Source: Treponema sp. UBA3649 (GTDB lineage: Bacteria; Spirochaetota; Spirochaetia; Treponematales; Treponemataceae). From it: a stretch of DNA of 54,459 nucleotides. The notes beneath the pieces were generated by a model. The model had not been told where the DNA came from. It searched no databases and saw only the letters and a list, made by a program, of their open reading frames with translations. Below are positions 33,337-40,905 of this stretch, one piece after another. The stretch spans positions 35,525 to 89,983 of the forward strand of contig DFKI01000160.1 of NCBI GenBank assembly GCA_002373325.1, in the 5' to 3' direction. The position numbers were made by a program, and so were the translations under genes. Positions within the stretch are counted from its first letter, which is position 1; each line of letters begins with the position of its first letter.

Positions 33337-33622
33337 CAATAGGGACAGTCAAAAATAAATATTTTGTTTTTTGGTACAAATTTACATTGACAAAACAAAG
33401 CATATAAGATGTCTTTGTATCGTTTTAATTGTGTCATAAAATTTTTTTCATCCGTATATCCTTATCTACTCATCAAGATAACCTAACCCCATCCATCAAG
33501 GCACCCCATCCCATTCATCTTGACAATCGTACCTGATTCATCAAGATGAAATCTCTCAAATCCCCCGATAAATCCGCATAAAACGCCGCAAATTCGGGAT
33601 AAAATTGCAACAAAAGCCGGAT
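33337..33622. other. Intergenic region with dispersed CATCAAGAT-type repeats
   Basis: No gene is visible here. Between about 33471 and 33550 the motif CATCAAG(A/G) occurs three times on the plus strand and once inverted (CATCTTGAC). The inverted copy and the last copy can form a hairpin, CATCTTGA/TCAAGATG. The stretch around 33525-33539 contains, in reverse complement, the 14-mer GAATCAGGTACGAT that also occurs at about 11876. Confidence 0.5.
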
Positions 33623-33664
33623 AAAAAAAAGGAGGCCGGCACGCCAAAAAAAGCACCGGTCTCC
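33623..33664 (-). terminator. Intrinsic terminator after the HU-like gene
   Basis: On the minus strand the stem GGAG.CCGG.GC pairs with GC...CCGG.CTCC and is followed by eight T (33630-33623). It is about 100 nt downstream of the HU-like stop. A second hairpin oriented for the plus strand (TCCGG/CCGGA then seven T, 33696-33718) lies in between. Confidence 0.65.
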
Positions 33665-33762
33665 CAAATATTGTTTTTCATAACGGAATGTCCTTTCCGG
33701 TCTTTGCCGGATTTTTTTACATAAACCCTTCCGCCGTTATCCGGTCGGGCTTACCAATTCAT

Positions 33763-34203
33763 TCAGTCGCCCGTGCCTGTCGGATTTGCTTCATCGCTTA
33801 TGTACTTGGCATCAAGCTTTACGTACTCGGGCTTAGCAAGTTTTGCGCTCAGCATTGAGTCCGGGGTATACATAACCTTTACTCCGGCAATGTCGTTAGC
33901 CGTAACGCTTCCCGCTTTTTCGTGCCCCTTGCAGGTCTCTGCGGTTTTTAGCCCCAGCTTGAAGATTCCAAAGCTGTCGAGCCTTACCTTGTAGCCGAGC
34001 AGCATGTACTTGGGTACGGTAAGAAGCAGGCTTCGGATTACTCCGATTACCTCTGTCGGCGTGAGCGTCGTGCTTGAAGAGATTTCCTCCGCAAGCTGAT
34101 TCACGCCAATCTCTGCAATATAAGCAGGGGCAGGATAAAACTTGCCTTCTGCTTCCAAATCACGCGGATTCAACCGCTTTCTACTGACAAATGGAACAGC
34201 CAT
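33763..34203 (-). CDS. HU-like (viral/Bacteroidota-type histone-like) DNA-binding protein
   Basis: 146 residues beginning MAVPFVSRKRLNPRDLEAEG, with the HU-family core (ELAEEISSSTTLTPTEVIGV-like, then KVRLDSFGIFKLGL) and a 45-residue C-terminal tail rich in Lys and Thr. These extended HU-like proteins bind DNA nonspecifically. The start ATG 34203 has AGGAGG 7 nt upstream. The frame stays open a further 65 codons upstream, almost to the promoter, which is unusual. A terminator follows about 100 nt downstream, so it is probably monocistronic. Confidence 0.82.
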   Translation of the reverse strand: MAVPFVSRKRLNPRDLEAEGKFYPAPAYIAEIGVNQLAEEISSSTTLTPTEVIGVIRSLLLTVPKYMLLGYKVRLDSFGIFKLGLKTAETCKGHEKAGSVTANDIAGVKVMYTPDSMLSAKLAKPEYVKLDAKYISDEANPTGTGD

Positions 34204-34369
34204 AACTGTACCTCCTGTAAATAACTCAAACTGTTTTGCATTCCCATAGAAGGCAGTACAATCTAGTTCGACGAACATTCGACTTGTACCGTTTTTGGCT
34301 GCAAAATCCAGTTCTAATAGGACAAAACTAGGCAAAACATTCGACTTTTTCACCCGCTCTGACATCTTC

Positions 34370-34398
34370 ACTATATCACAGAAAAGATTTAAAGTCAA
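34370..34398 (-). promoter_or_regulatory. Promoter of the HU-like gene
   Basis: On the minus strand TTGACT (34398-34393), 17-bp spacer and TATAGT (34375-34370). This gives a leader of about 160 nt before ATG 34203. Confidence 0.6.
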
Positions 34399-34437
34399 AT
34401 TTTATTCGATTTTTTCACCTATTTTCACAAGTTTTTA

Positions 34438-34466
34438 TTGAACTCTACCGAAAATAGTTATATAAT
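34438..34466 (+). promoter_or_regulatory. Promoter of the AAA_15-type ATPase gene
   Basis: TTGAAC (34438-34443), 17-bp spacer and TATAAT (34461-34466). The predicted leader is about 35 nt and contains CAGGA before ATG 34508. It is divergent from the HU-like promoter. Confidence 0.6.
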
Positions 34467-34507
34467 TTCGCTATAAACGAGAGATTCTTAATCAATCAGG
34501 AATAACA

Positions 34508-35905
34508 ATGTTAGTAAATTTCAGCGTCACCAATTTTTTGTCCTTTAACCAGAGGACCACCTTCAAGATGGAAATCGGGCGCGTCACAAAAAAACTTGAA
34601 CACATACTTGAAGACAGAGACACAGGAAAAAGCCTTTTGAAGTTTTCCGCCATGTTCGGAAAAAATGGAGCGGGAAAGACAAACTTTGTCAGGGCCATGG
34701 CAATCTTGAGGAACTTCGTGCTTGCAGGAAGACTACCCCAAAGGGCACCAGATCTTTGGTGCAAAATCGATGACGAAAACAAAGGCAGACCTACGGATTT
34801 TGAAATCACATTTATCGCAGACAAAAATCTTTACGAATACAGAATCTCCCTTGTGCTTGCGACAGGAATCATAACGAAAGAAGAATTGGTTCATGTTGTG
34901 GGAAACCGGCATACAAAACTCTTCTATAAAGAAAGCTCCGAAAGCCCTTACGTTTTTCACCATTCAATAAAAGGACAAAACAAGGACATTGAGGTTTTGA
35001 GCCGCACTTTTGCTCTTAGCGGAAGTCCTTTTTTGTTCAGCAGCAACCACAACACCGACGGATTTTTTGCCACGAACCCTCAGGCAATTCCCCTTCAAAA
35101 GGCGTTTCTCTGGTTCAAGGACACACTCGAAGTGATTTTCCCCGACCAGCCCTTGCAGGAAACTTCTTTGCTCCGGTATGAAATCTGCAAGGATGAGTTC
35201 GCCCAGCTGCTGAAAGATTTTGACACGGGAATAGAAAAAATAAATCTTGATCCCGTAAGCAAGGAAAAGGTCTTTGAGAATTTGGATTTACGCACCCAGC
35301 AGAAGCTGAACCTTGAGATGGCTTTGGTTAGTCCGCTTGTAAAGTTTTCCAGTCTTCAGGAGAAATTGGGAATGCCCCAGAAACAGGGATTGCAAAATGC
35401 CGGATTCTATTCAAGTGTAATCCGCAGCCGGAGGAACATTTTTATCATCACACTAGAAAAAGACGGTGATTTTCATTTTTATGCGGTAAAATTCGTACAC
35501 AATCTTGGCGGAAAGGAAATCGAGTTCAGCATGGAAAGCGAGAGCGACGGAACACATAGACTCTTCCAGCTTTTGGAAATCCTCATCTGCAAAAAGGAAA
35601 AGGTATACATCATGGACGAAATCAACCGAAGCCTGCATCCGAAGCTGACCGTACAGTTTGTAAAGAAATATTTTTCAAATGCGAAAGACAGGAGAATCCA
35701 GCTTGTAACAACAACCCACGAAAGCCGTATCATGAGCCACGACCTCGTGAGACGGGACGAAATCTGGATTGCGGACAAAAACGAAGACGACAGCACGAAG
35801 CTTTTCAGCCTTGAGGACGAGCAGGTCCGCATAGACAAGGTGCTTGACCAGAACTACATGGACAACGTATGGGGCGGAGTACCGGTTTTTAAGGATGAAG
35901 AATAG
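34508..35905 (+). CDS. AAA_15 / OLD-like ATPase (ABC-type ATPase, defence-associated)
   Basis: 465 residues of the COG1106-type ATP-binding family. The N-terminus is MLVNFSVTNFLSFNQRTTF, Walker A AMFGKNGAGKTNF is near 48-60, and the Walker B-like region KVYIMDEINRSLHPKLTVQF lies near 360-380, followed by TTHESRIMS. Such ATPases usually pair with an RloB-type nuclease encoded directly downstream. Here that place is taken by an EcoRII-type cassette, and no RloB is visible. The last 428 nt are duplicated at 38563-38990. The protein ends normally (VPVFKDEE). Confidence 0.8.
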   Translation: MLVNFSVTNFLSFNQRTTFKMEIGRVTKKLEHILEDRDTGKSLLKFSAMFGKNGAGKTNFVRAMAILRNFVLAGRLPQRAPDLWCKIDDENKGRPTDFEITFIADKNLYEYRISLVLATGIITKEELVHVVGNRHTKLFYKESSESPYVFHHSIKGQNKDIEVLSRTFALSGSPFLFSSNHNTDGFFATNPQAIPLQKAFLWFKDTLEVIFPDQPLQETSLLRYEICKDEFAQLLKDFDTGIEKINLDPVSKEKVFENLDLRTQQKLNLEMALVSPLVKFSSLQEKLGMPQKQGLQNAGFYSSVIRSRRNIFIITLEKDGDFHFYAVKFVHNLGGKEIEFSMESESDGTHRLFQLLEILICKKEKVYIMDEINRSLHPKLTVQFVKKYFSNAKDRRIQLVTTTHESRIMSHDLVRRDEIWIADKNEDDSTKLFSLEDEQVRIDKVLDQNYMDNVWGGVPVFKDEE

Positions 35906-35936
35906 ACAGAGCCAAAAGTTTTGCATTATCTACGCA
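35478..35936 (+). repeat. Left copy of the 459-bp direct repeat flanking the EcoRII-type cassette
   Basis: Corresponds base for base, without indels, to 38563-39021 (offset 3085). I count roughly 20 mismatches (about 4 percent). Within the coding part almost all are synonymous. Confidence 0.92.
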
Positions 35937-36003
35937 GAAATATCAAGTGAATCCGTGTGACACAGGGTCGCATTATCCGCCCCTACAATCCCTAGCACAG
36001 TGT

Positions 36004-37176
36004 TTAATTCTCAATTTCTTTTACATAATCAATGAATTTCTTCAAAGACCAAATTTCACCTTGGTATTGTTGTGGGTATTTCTCAATGTAATCAGTTGGC
36101 ACAACAAGAACAACATTTTCCGATTTCATTTCTTTCAATTGCGAACTTGAGATACCTTGTTGCATGGTGCAAAGAAATTTCTGTCTGGATCTTAATCTAT
36201 CAGCTTCATTTAGTACTTGTCGCCAACGATCTTTGCAAGTTGTTTTTGCGGCAAGAGAAATCAACTTTTCTGTAGAAAATGACATATCGTGATATGCTTT
36301 TTCTGACGGAAAAATGAAGTCAGGTCTCTTATTTCCTTCTGTTACTGCTTGAGCCGTAAATGAAAGGTTATTACCATTGAAAAGAGTACTAAGATGATGT
36401 TCAAGACTTTTTCCTGCTCGGCTTTTTCTACGATTTAAAACTTGATTAGCCATCTCGATAAAGGCATCTACATCCTTAAATCCTTTTGTAATCGTTTCGC
36501 CATATCGAGCATGTTCGACTGCACGAAAAAGATTATATTCAACTGCCGTCCAATCAAGCAATTTTTTATCTGGATTAGTTTGAATATACTCTTTGTGATT
36601 ATAAACTTTATTCTGAATTGATTGAGCTGTAAGCGACATTTCTTCTGAACTTGGAAAATCGACTTTTAAATTTCTTATGAACTCAGCGATTGCAATAGTT
36701 TCTTTTTCTTCCAACGGAATAGTTTTTTGCTCCACAAGCCGATTTGTTTCAGCAGGGCTTAACCCAAAGTAATCAAGAAATCCGTTTATATCATCTTCCA
36801 AATTGAGAACATACGCTTTATATGATGTATCTTTCAATTTTAGAATAACAAGCAAAGCCCCTGTATATTCAGGTTGCAAAAAAGGAAATCCCCGGCCAAA
36901 TCTTGTAATGCGATATTCGTTTCTTGTTCCTTGGCCATAATATTTAAAACATGCAGATGTTTTAAAATCATTCTGCCATATAATTTCGTTAAAAACTTCT
37001 TTATTTTGCCCTTTTACACCTGTCGCGTCAAAAATAAGTGATACAGAGTTTTTTGGAATATAAATACCGTCTTGATGAGCACCAGTTTCACCAGTATCAT
37101 TTGCAGACAAGAATTTACAGAAAATTCTTTCGCTGTTAATTGCGTCTGTTATTGCAAGTGATGATAAATTTTCCAT
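36004..37176 (-). CDS. ecoRIIR-like: EcoRII-like type II restriction endonuclease
   Basis: 390 residues, strongly EcoRII-like along the whole length. The N-terminal effector domain has FLSANDTGETGAHQDGIYIP and NEYRITRFGRGFP. The catalytic domain has LNRRKSRAGKSLEHHL, AVTEGNKRPDFIFPS and KTTCKDRWRQVLNEAD. The EcoRII catalytic residues Asp299, Tyr308 and Lys324 align with Asp286, Tyr295 and Lys311, so it should be active. EcoRII cuts before CCWGG and needs two sites; the specificity here is probably the same or related. AGGAG lies 6 nt before the ATG, 9 nt after the methyltransferase stop. Confidence 0.92.
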   Translation of the reverse strand: MENLSSLAITDAINSERIFCKFLSANDTGETGAHQDGIYIPKNSVSLIFDATGVKGQNKEVFNEIIWQNDFKTSACFKYYGQGTRNEYRITRFGRGFPFLQPEYTGALLVILKLKDTSYKAYVLNLEDDINGFLDYFGLSPAETNRLVEQKTIPLEEKETIAIAEFIRNLKVDFPSSEEMSLTAQSIQNKVYNHKEYIQTNPDKKLLDWTAVEYNLFRAVEHARYGETITKGFKDVDAFIEMANQVLNRRKSRAGKSLEHHLSTLFNGNNLSFTAQAVTEGNKRPDFIFPSEKAYHDMSFSTEKLISLAAKTTCKDRWRQVLNEADRLRSRQKFLCTMQQGISSSQLKEMKSENVVLVVPTDYIEKYPQQYQGEIWSLKKFIDYVKEIEN

Positions 37177-37185
37177 AAATTACTC

Positions 37186-38466
37186 CTATGCAGATTGTTT
37201 ACGTGTTTTTGTAATTCGTTTCACATCTTTTTCATCAACAATATACGGTTTTATGAATTCTGCAACCGCATGAAAAAGCGGAACAACAACAGAATTCCCA
37301 AACTGCTTGTATGCTCTTGTATCCGATACAGGGATAATATAATCATCTGGATAGCCCATTAATCTTGCACATTCCCTTGGTGTCAATCTGCGAGGATTTT
37401 TACCATCCCCTTGCCATACCAAAATTTCTGAGCCATCCTTGTAATACCTTGCCGACAAAGTTCTTGCAATGTCATCAGGCCTTACCAAACCATAACCAAA
37501 TCCGTTTCCCATTGAGCGATGCTTCTGTGCATAAGCTTGTAAATATGCCCAAAGATTATCTGTCAATGTGTATTTATCAAGCACTTTGTTGTTCTCAAAA
37601 TCAAAATACTTGTCACCATCTTGTATCAACTTGGGCTCCGTACCGTCTGTCTTATGCAAAATGCTTGCAAGCTTTATTTCTCCCTTTGGCGGAATAATCA
37701 TGTTTTCTAATGAAAAATCTATTTTTTTCTTAAATCCAACAATTACAATTCTTTCTCTATGCTGAGGAACCCAACTCTGTCCGTCAATAATTCTGTAATC
37801 ACAAGTATAGCCCAAATCTTTCGTAAGTGTTTCCCAAATAACTTCAAAAGTATGACCTTTATCGTGGGATTTTAAGTTCTTAACATTTTCAAGAACAAAT
37901 GCCTTCGGTTGTTTTTCCTTTATTATCCTTGCGACATCAAAGAAAAGAGTTCCTTGAGTTTTATCTTCAAAACCTGTTGGTCTGCCAAGAGATTTTTTCT
38001 TTGACACTCCTGCAATAGAAAACGGCTGACAAGGGAAACCTGCAAGAAGAACATCGTGGTCAGGAATATCCGCTGCATTCACTTTTGTTATGTCACCATT
38101 AATCTGATGTTTCGAAGGATAGTTGTTGCTGTAAGTTTTTTGTGCATACTCGTCCCATTCTGAGGTAAAAAGGCATTTTCCGCCAGCTTGCTCAAAGCCC
38201 TTTCTGATTCCACCAATTCCTGCAAATAAGTCAATAAATGTAAAATCACCTTGCCTATCATCATTTTCTTGTGCTGAAATTTTTCTGGCGAGCATATTTA
38301 CAAGTCTATCAGCTATAAAACTTTTTGGCTCAACGCTACCGTTCATCCAGCGATGAATAGTGCTTTGATTTACTTGGAATTCAGTTGCCATATCTGCGAT
38401 AGAATAATATTGTGCAGATTGCTCAAGGAGTTCTTTTACCGAACCTTGTATATATGTTTTTTCCAT
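37186..38466 (-). CDS. ecoRIIM-like: EcoRII/Dcm-like C5-cytosine methyltransferase with N-terminal HTH
   Basis: 426 residues from ATG 38466 (GAGG upstream; the frame opens 13 codons earlier, inside the promoter). Residues 15-60 are a helix-turn-helix (SIADMATEFQVNQSTIHRWM). The methyltransferase has FIDLFAGIGGIRKGF, GFPCQPFSIAGVSKKKSLGR with Cys146, LENVKNLKSHDKG, QHRERIVIVG and RLTPRECARLMGYPDDY. These match M.EcoRII and Dcm, which methylate the inner C of CCWGG. M.EcoRII is known to repress its own gene through its N-terminal part. A palindrome over the -10 box fits the same logic here. Confidence 0.93.
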   Translation of the reverse strand: MEKTYIQGSVKELLEQSAQYYSIADMATEFQVNQSTIHRWMNGSVEPKSFIADRLVNMLARKISAQENDDRQGDFTFIDLFAGIGGIRKGFEQAGGKCLFTSEWDEYAQKTYSNNYPSKHQINGDITKVNAADIPDHDVLLAGFPCQPFSIAGVSKKKSLGRPTGFEDKTQGTLFFDVARIIKEKQPKAFVLENVKNLKSHDKGHTFEVIWETLTKDLGYTCDYRIIDGQSWVPQHRERIVIVGFKKKIDFSLENMIIPPKGEIKLASILHKTDGTEPKLIQDGDKYFDFENNKVLDKYTLTDNLWAYLQAYAQKHRSMGNGFGYGLVRPDDIARTLSARYYKDGSEILVWQGDGKNPRRLTPRECARLMGYPDDYIIPVSDTRAYKQFGNSVVVPLFHAVAEFIKPYIVDEKDVKRITKTRKQSA

Positions 38467-38492
38467 GATTACCTCAAAAAGGGATATACTAA

Positions 38493-38525
38493 TTGCATTA
38501 TGCAAAATTTATTCCCCATTGTCAA
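38493..38525 (-). promoter_or_regulatory. Promoter and palindromic operator of the EcoRII-type operon
   Basis: On the minus strand TTGACA (38525-38520), 17-bp spacer and CATAAT (38502-38497). The perfect palindrome TTGCAT-A-ATGCAA (38505-38493) is centred on the -10 box, a likely binding site for the methyltransferase HTH. Confidence 0.65.
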
Positions 38526-38562
38526 TAACCTACAGTTTTATCACCCGACGAAATGTATCTTG

Positions 38563-38990
38563 TTTATGCGGTAAAATTCGTACACAATCTTGGCGGAAAG
38601 GAAATCGAGTTCAGTATGGAAAGCGAGAGTGATGGAACACATAGACTCTTCCAGCTTTTGGAGATACTCATCTGCAAAAAGGAAAAGGTATACATCATGG
38701 ACGAAATCAACCGAAGCCTGCACCCAAAGCTGACCGTACAGTTTGTAAAGAAATATTTTTCAAATGCGAAAGACAGGAGAATCCAGCTTGTGACCACCAC
38801 CCACGAGAGCCGTATCATGAGCCACGACCTCGTGCGACGGGACGAAATCTGGATTGCGGACAAAAACGAAGACGACAGCACGAAGCTTTTCAGCCTTGAG
38901 GACGAGCAGGTCCGCATAGACAAGGTGCTTGACCAGAACTACATGGACAACGTGTGGGGCGGAGTACCGGTGTTTAAGGATGGGGAATAG
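38563..38990 (+). pseudogene. 3' fragment of an AAA_15 ATPase gene
   Basis: Encodes the last 141 residues of the ATPase at 34508, from YAVKFVHNLGGKE to VPVFKDGE, without Walker A or any start with a ribosome site. Nearly all base differences from the complete gene are synonymous, with one residue change (Glu to Gly) near the end. It is a non-functional remnant made by the cassette insertion or by recombination with a diverged allele. Confidence 0.85.
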
Positions 38991-39021
38991 ACAGAGCCGA
39001 AAGTTTTGCGTTATTTACGCA
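38563..39021 (+). repeat. Right copy of the 459-bp direct repeat
   Basis: Second copy of 35478-35936. It carries the 3' end of the AAA_15 ATPase gene plus about 30 bp beyond its stop. Similarity ends abruptly at both edges. Confidence 0.92.
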
Positions 39022-39116
39022 AAATCGACAAAACCAGTAGTAAAATATTGCAAAAACCTATGCTTATTTTCTACCATTCTCTTTGTTAAAAATATGCCAA
39101 AGTCTGTATCGGATAT

Positions 39117-39145
39117 TTGACAAAATCTGTATTCCCCGGTATAAT
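39117..39145 (+). promoter_or_regulatory. Consensus promoter with leaderless geometry (DUF4143 gene)
   Basis: TTGACA (39117-39122), 17-bp spacer, TATAAT (39140-39145), then 6 nt to ATG 39152. Both boxes match consensus perfectly, so the transcript should begin at or within a base or two of the start codon. Confidence 0.75.
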
Positions 39146-39151
39146 GAAATA

Positions 39152-40423
39152 ATGGAGTATAGCAAAAGACTCGCAGATTCAATTCTCAAGGAAATGCTCG
39201 AAGCAAAGGGGGCTGTGCTGGTGGAAGGCGCAAAGTGGTGTGGAAAAACGACCACCGCAGAGCAGATTTCAAACAGCCGTCTTTATATGCAAGATCCGGC
39301 AAAAAAAGAGCAGAACCTGCAGCTGGCAAATTTGAATCCGTCACTTCTGCTTGAAGGAAAAACTCCCCGCCTTATTGATGAGTGGCAGCTTGCGCCCAAG
39401 CTTTGGGATGCCGTCCGTTTTGAAGTTGACAGACGCAATGAATTCAATCAGTTTATATTGACGGGCTCCGCAGTCCCTGCATCTACTGACGAAATCTCAC
39501 ATTCTGGAACAGGAAGAATAAGCAGATTATTGATGCGGACAATGACTCTTCTGGAAACAGGAGATTCAACAGGAAAAGTTTCACTAAAAAAACTGTTTCA
39601 AAACGAAACGGACATAGCCGCAAGCAACGAAACGGATCTTAGGAAAATTGCCTATCTTATATGCCGCGGAGGTTGGCCAAAAGTTCTTGGTACTTCAGAA
39701 AAAATCGCATTAAGGCAATCAATAGACTATTATGACGCTGTAGTTAATTCTGACATTTCCCGGGTTGATGGCAAAACACGGAATCCAGAAAGGGCCAGAC
39801 TCCTGATGCGCTCGTATTCACGGAATATCGGCACCCAAATAAAATATGAAGACTTGCGCAAGGACATTCTGGGAAACGACATCGAAAGTTTCAGCATAGA
39901 AACGCTTTATGATTACGTTGATGCCTTAAAGAAAATTTTTGTTATCGAAGACTCGCCTGCATGGAATCCAAATCTTCGCTCAAACACCGCCATCCGAACA
40001 ACGGACACAAGATATTTTGTTGATCCGTCCATAGCCACCGCATGTCTTGGTATTGGACCTGAAGATTTGATAAATGATTTGAAGACAATGGGCTTTCTTT
40101 TTGAAAATCTATGCGTCAGAGATTTAAAAGTCTATGCGCAGACACTGGACGGATTGGTTTATCACTATCGAGACAGAAACAATCTTGAATGTGATGCCGT
40201 TGTCCATTTGCGTAATGGCTCTTATGGACTGATAGAAGTAAAACTCGGAGGCGACAAACTTATAGCGGAAGGCGCAAAAACCTTGAATACCCTTGAGAGA
40301 AATATCGACACGTCCAAGATGAAACTGCCGAGCTTTAAAATGATTCTTACCGCAGTTGGCGATTATGCATATAAAAGGGAAGACGGAATACTTATAGTTC
40401 CGATTACCTGCCTTGGAAATTAA
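39152..40423 (+). CDS. AAA_14/DUF4143 ATP-binding protein
   Basis: 423 residues. Walker A VEGAKWCGKTT is near 24-34, Walker B-like PRLIDEWQL near 77-85 and FILTGSAVP at about 112-120. The C-terminal DUF4143 region has a PD-(D/E)xK-like motif, NNLECDAVVHLRNGSYGLIE followed by VKLG. Such proteins are widespread, often in multiple copies, and their function is not established. No Shine-Dalgarno sequence is present; the start is fixed by the promoter 6 nt upstream. The frame is open 23 codons earlier, but inside the promoter. Confidence 0.9.
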   Translation: MEYSKRLADSILKEMLEAKGAVLVEGAKWCGKTTTAEQISNSRLYMQDPAKKEQNLQLANLNPSLLLEGKTPRLIDEWQLAPKLWDAVRFEVDRRNEFNQFILTGSAVPASTDEISHSGTGRISRLLMRTMTLLETGDSTGKVSLKKLFQNETDIAASNETDLRKIAYLICRGGWPKVLGTSEKIALRQSIDYYDAVVNSDISRVDGKTRNPERARLLMRSYSRNIGTQIKYEDLRKDILGNDIESFSIETLYDYVDALKKIFVIEDSPAWNPNLRSNTAIRTTDTRYFVDPSIATACLGIGPEDLINDLKTMGFLFENLCVRDLKVYAQTLDGLVYHYRDRNNLECDAVVHLRNGSYGLIEVKLGGDKLIAEGAKTLNTLERNIDTSKMKLPSFKMILTAVGDYAYKREDGILIVPITCLGN

Positions 40424-40432
40424 GGATTTAAA

Positions 40433-40486
40433 ATGAAGGAAGATATTGATATTCCTGGAAAAGACACATTGGAAGACATAAAATGA
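40433..40486 (+). CDS. Possible 17-codon leader peptide before the NUDIX gene
   Basis: ATG 40433 with AAGGA 6 nt upstream encodes MKEDIDIPGKDTLEDIK. Its stop overlaps the NUDIX ATG (ATGA). It could provide translational coupling, as the NUDIX start has no clear ribosome site of its own. Chance occurrence cannot be excluded. Confidence 0.35.
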   Translation: MKEDIDIPGKDTLEDIK

Positions 40487-40887
40487 AAACCATAAACGTA
40501 GTAGCAGCAATAATAATCCGCGCAACGGAGGACGGAACAAAACAAGTCTTCGCAACCCAACGCGGCTATGGTGACTGGAAGGGCTGGTGGGAATTTCCCG
40601 GCGGAAAAATCGAAGAAGGTGAAAGTGCGGAGGACGCGCTCAAACGCGAAATAAAAGAAGAGCTTGCAACAGAAATAAGCGTGGGCGATTACGTTGACAC
40701 CATCGAATACGACTACCCTGCCTTTCATCTTTCCATGAGATGCTATGAGTGCTCCGTCATAAGCGGAAAGCTGGAGCTGTTGGAGCACGAAAACGCAAGC
40801 TGGCTCACGAAAGAAAACCTCCGCTCCGTGCAATGGCTCCCGGCAGACATTACGATTTTGGACAAGGTGGAAAAAAACCTCCTCTAA
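40483..40887 (+). CDS. NUDIX hydrolase (MutT-like), intact paralogue
   Basis: 134 residues with the Nudix box in FPGGKIEEGESAEDALKRE plus IKEELA, and the C-terminal WLPADITILDKVE. It is closely similar to the protein at 21574 over the full length but has TEDGTK where the other has a REPIN-encoded insert. Predicted to hydrolyse damaged nucleoside triphosphates. It follows the DUF4143 gene, with 59 nt between. Confidence 0.92.
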   Translation: MKTINVVAAIIIRATEDGTKQVFATQRGYGDWKGWWEFPGGKIEEGESAEDALKREIKEELATEISVGDYVDTIEYDYPAFHLSMRCYECSVISGKLELLEHENASWLTKENLRSVQWLPADITILDKVEKNLL

Positions 40888-40905
40888 TCAACGAACCCCT
40901 GTCGG

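Noticed and set aside
33763..34398. 211-residue version of the HU-like protein
   Set aside because: The ATG at 34203 has AGGAGG at good spacing and matches the family N-terminus; the upstream ATG coincides with the promoter.
35881..36003. RloB-type nuclease downstream of the AAA_15 ATPase
   Set aside because: Only about 100 nt separate the ATPase from the EcoRII-like gene, and no such ORF is present here or after the right repeat copy.
38553..38990. Independent 145-codon gene
   Set aside because: It is the duplicated 3' end of the ATPase at 34508, with no ribosome site and no Walker A.
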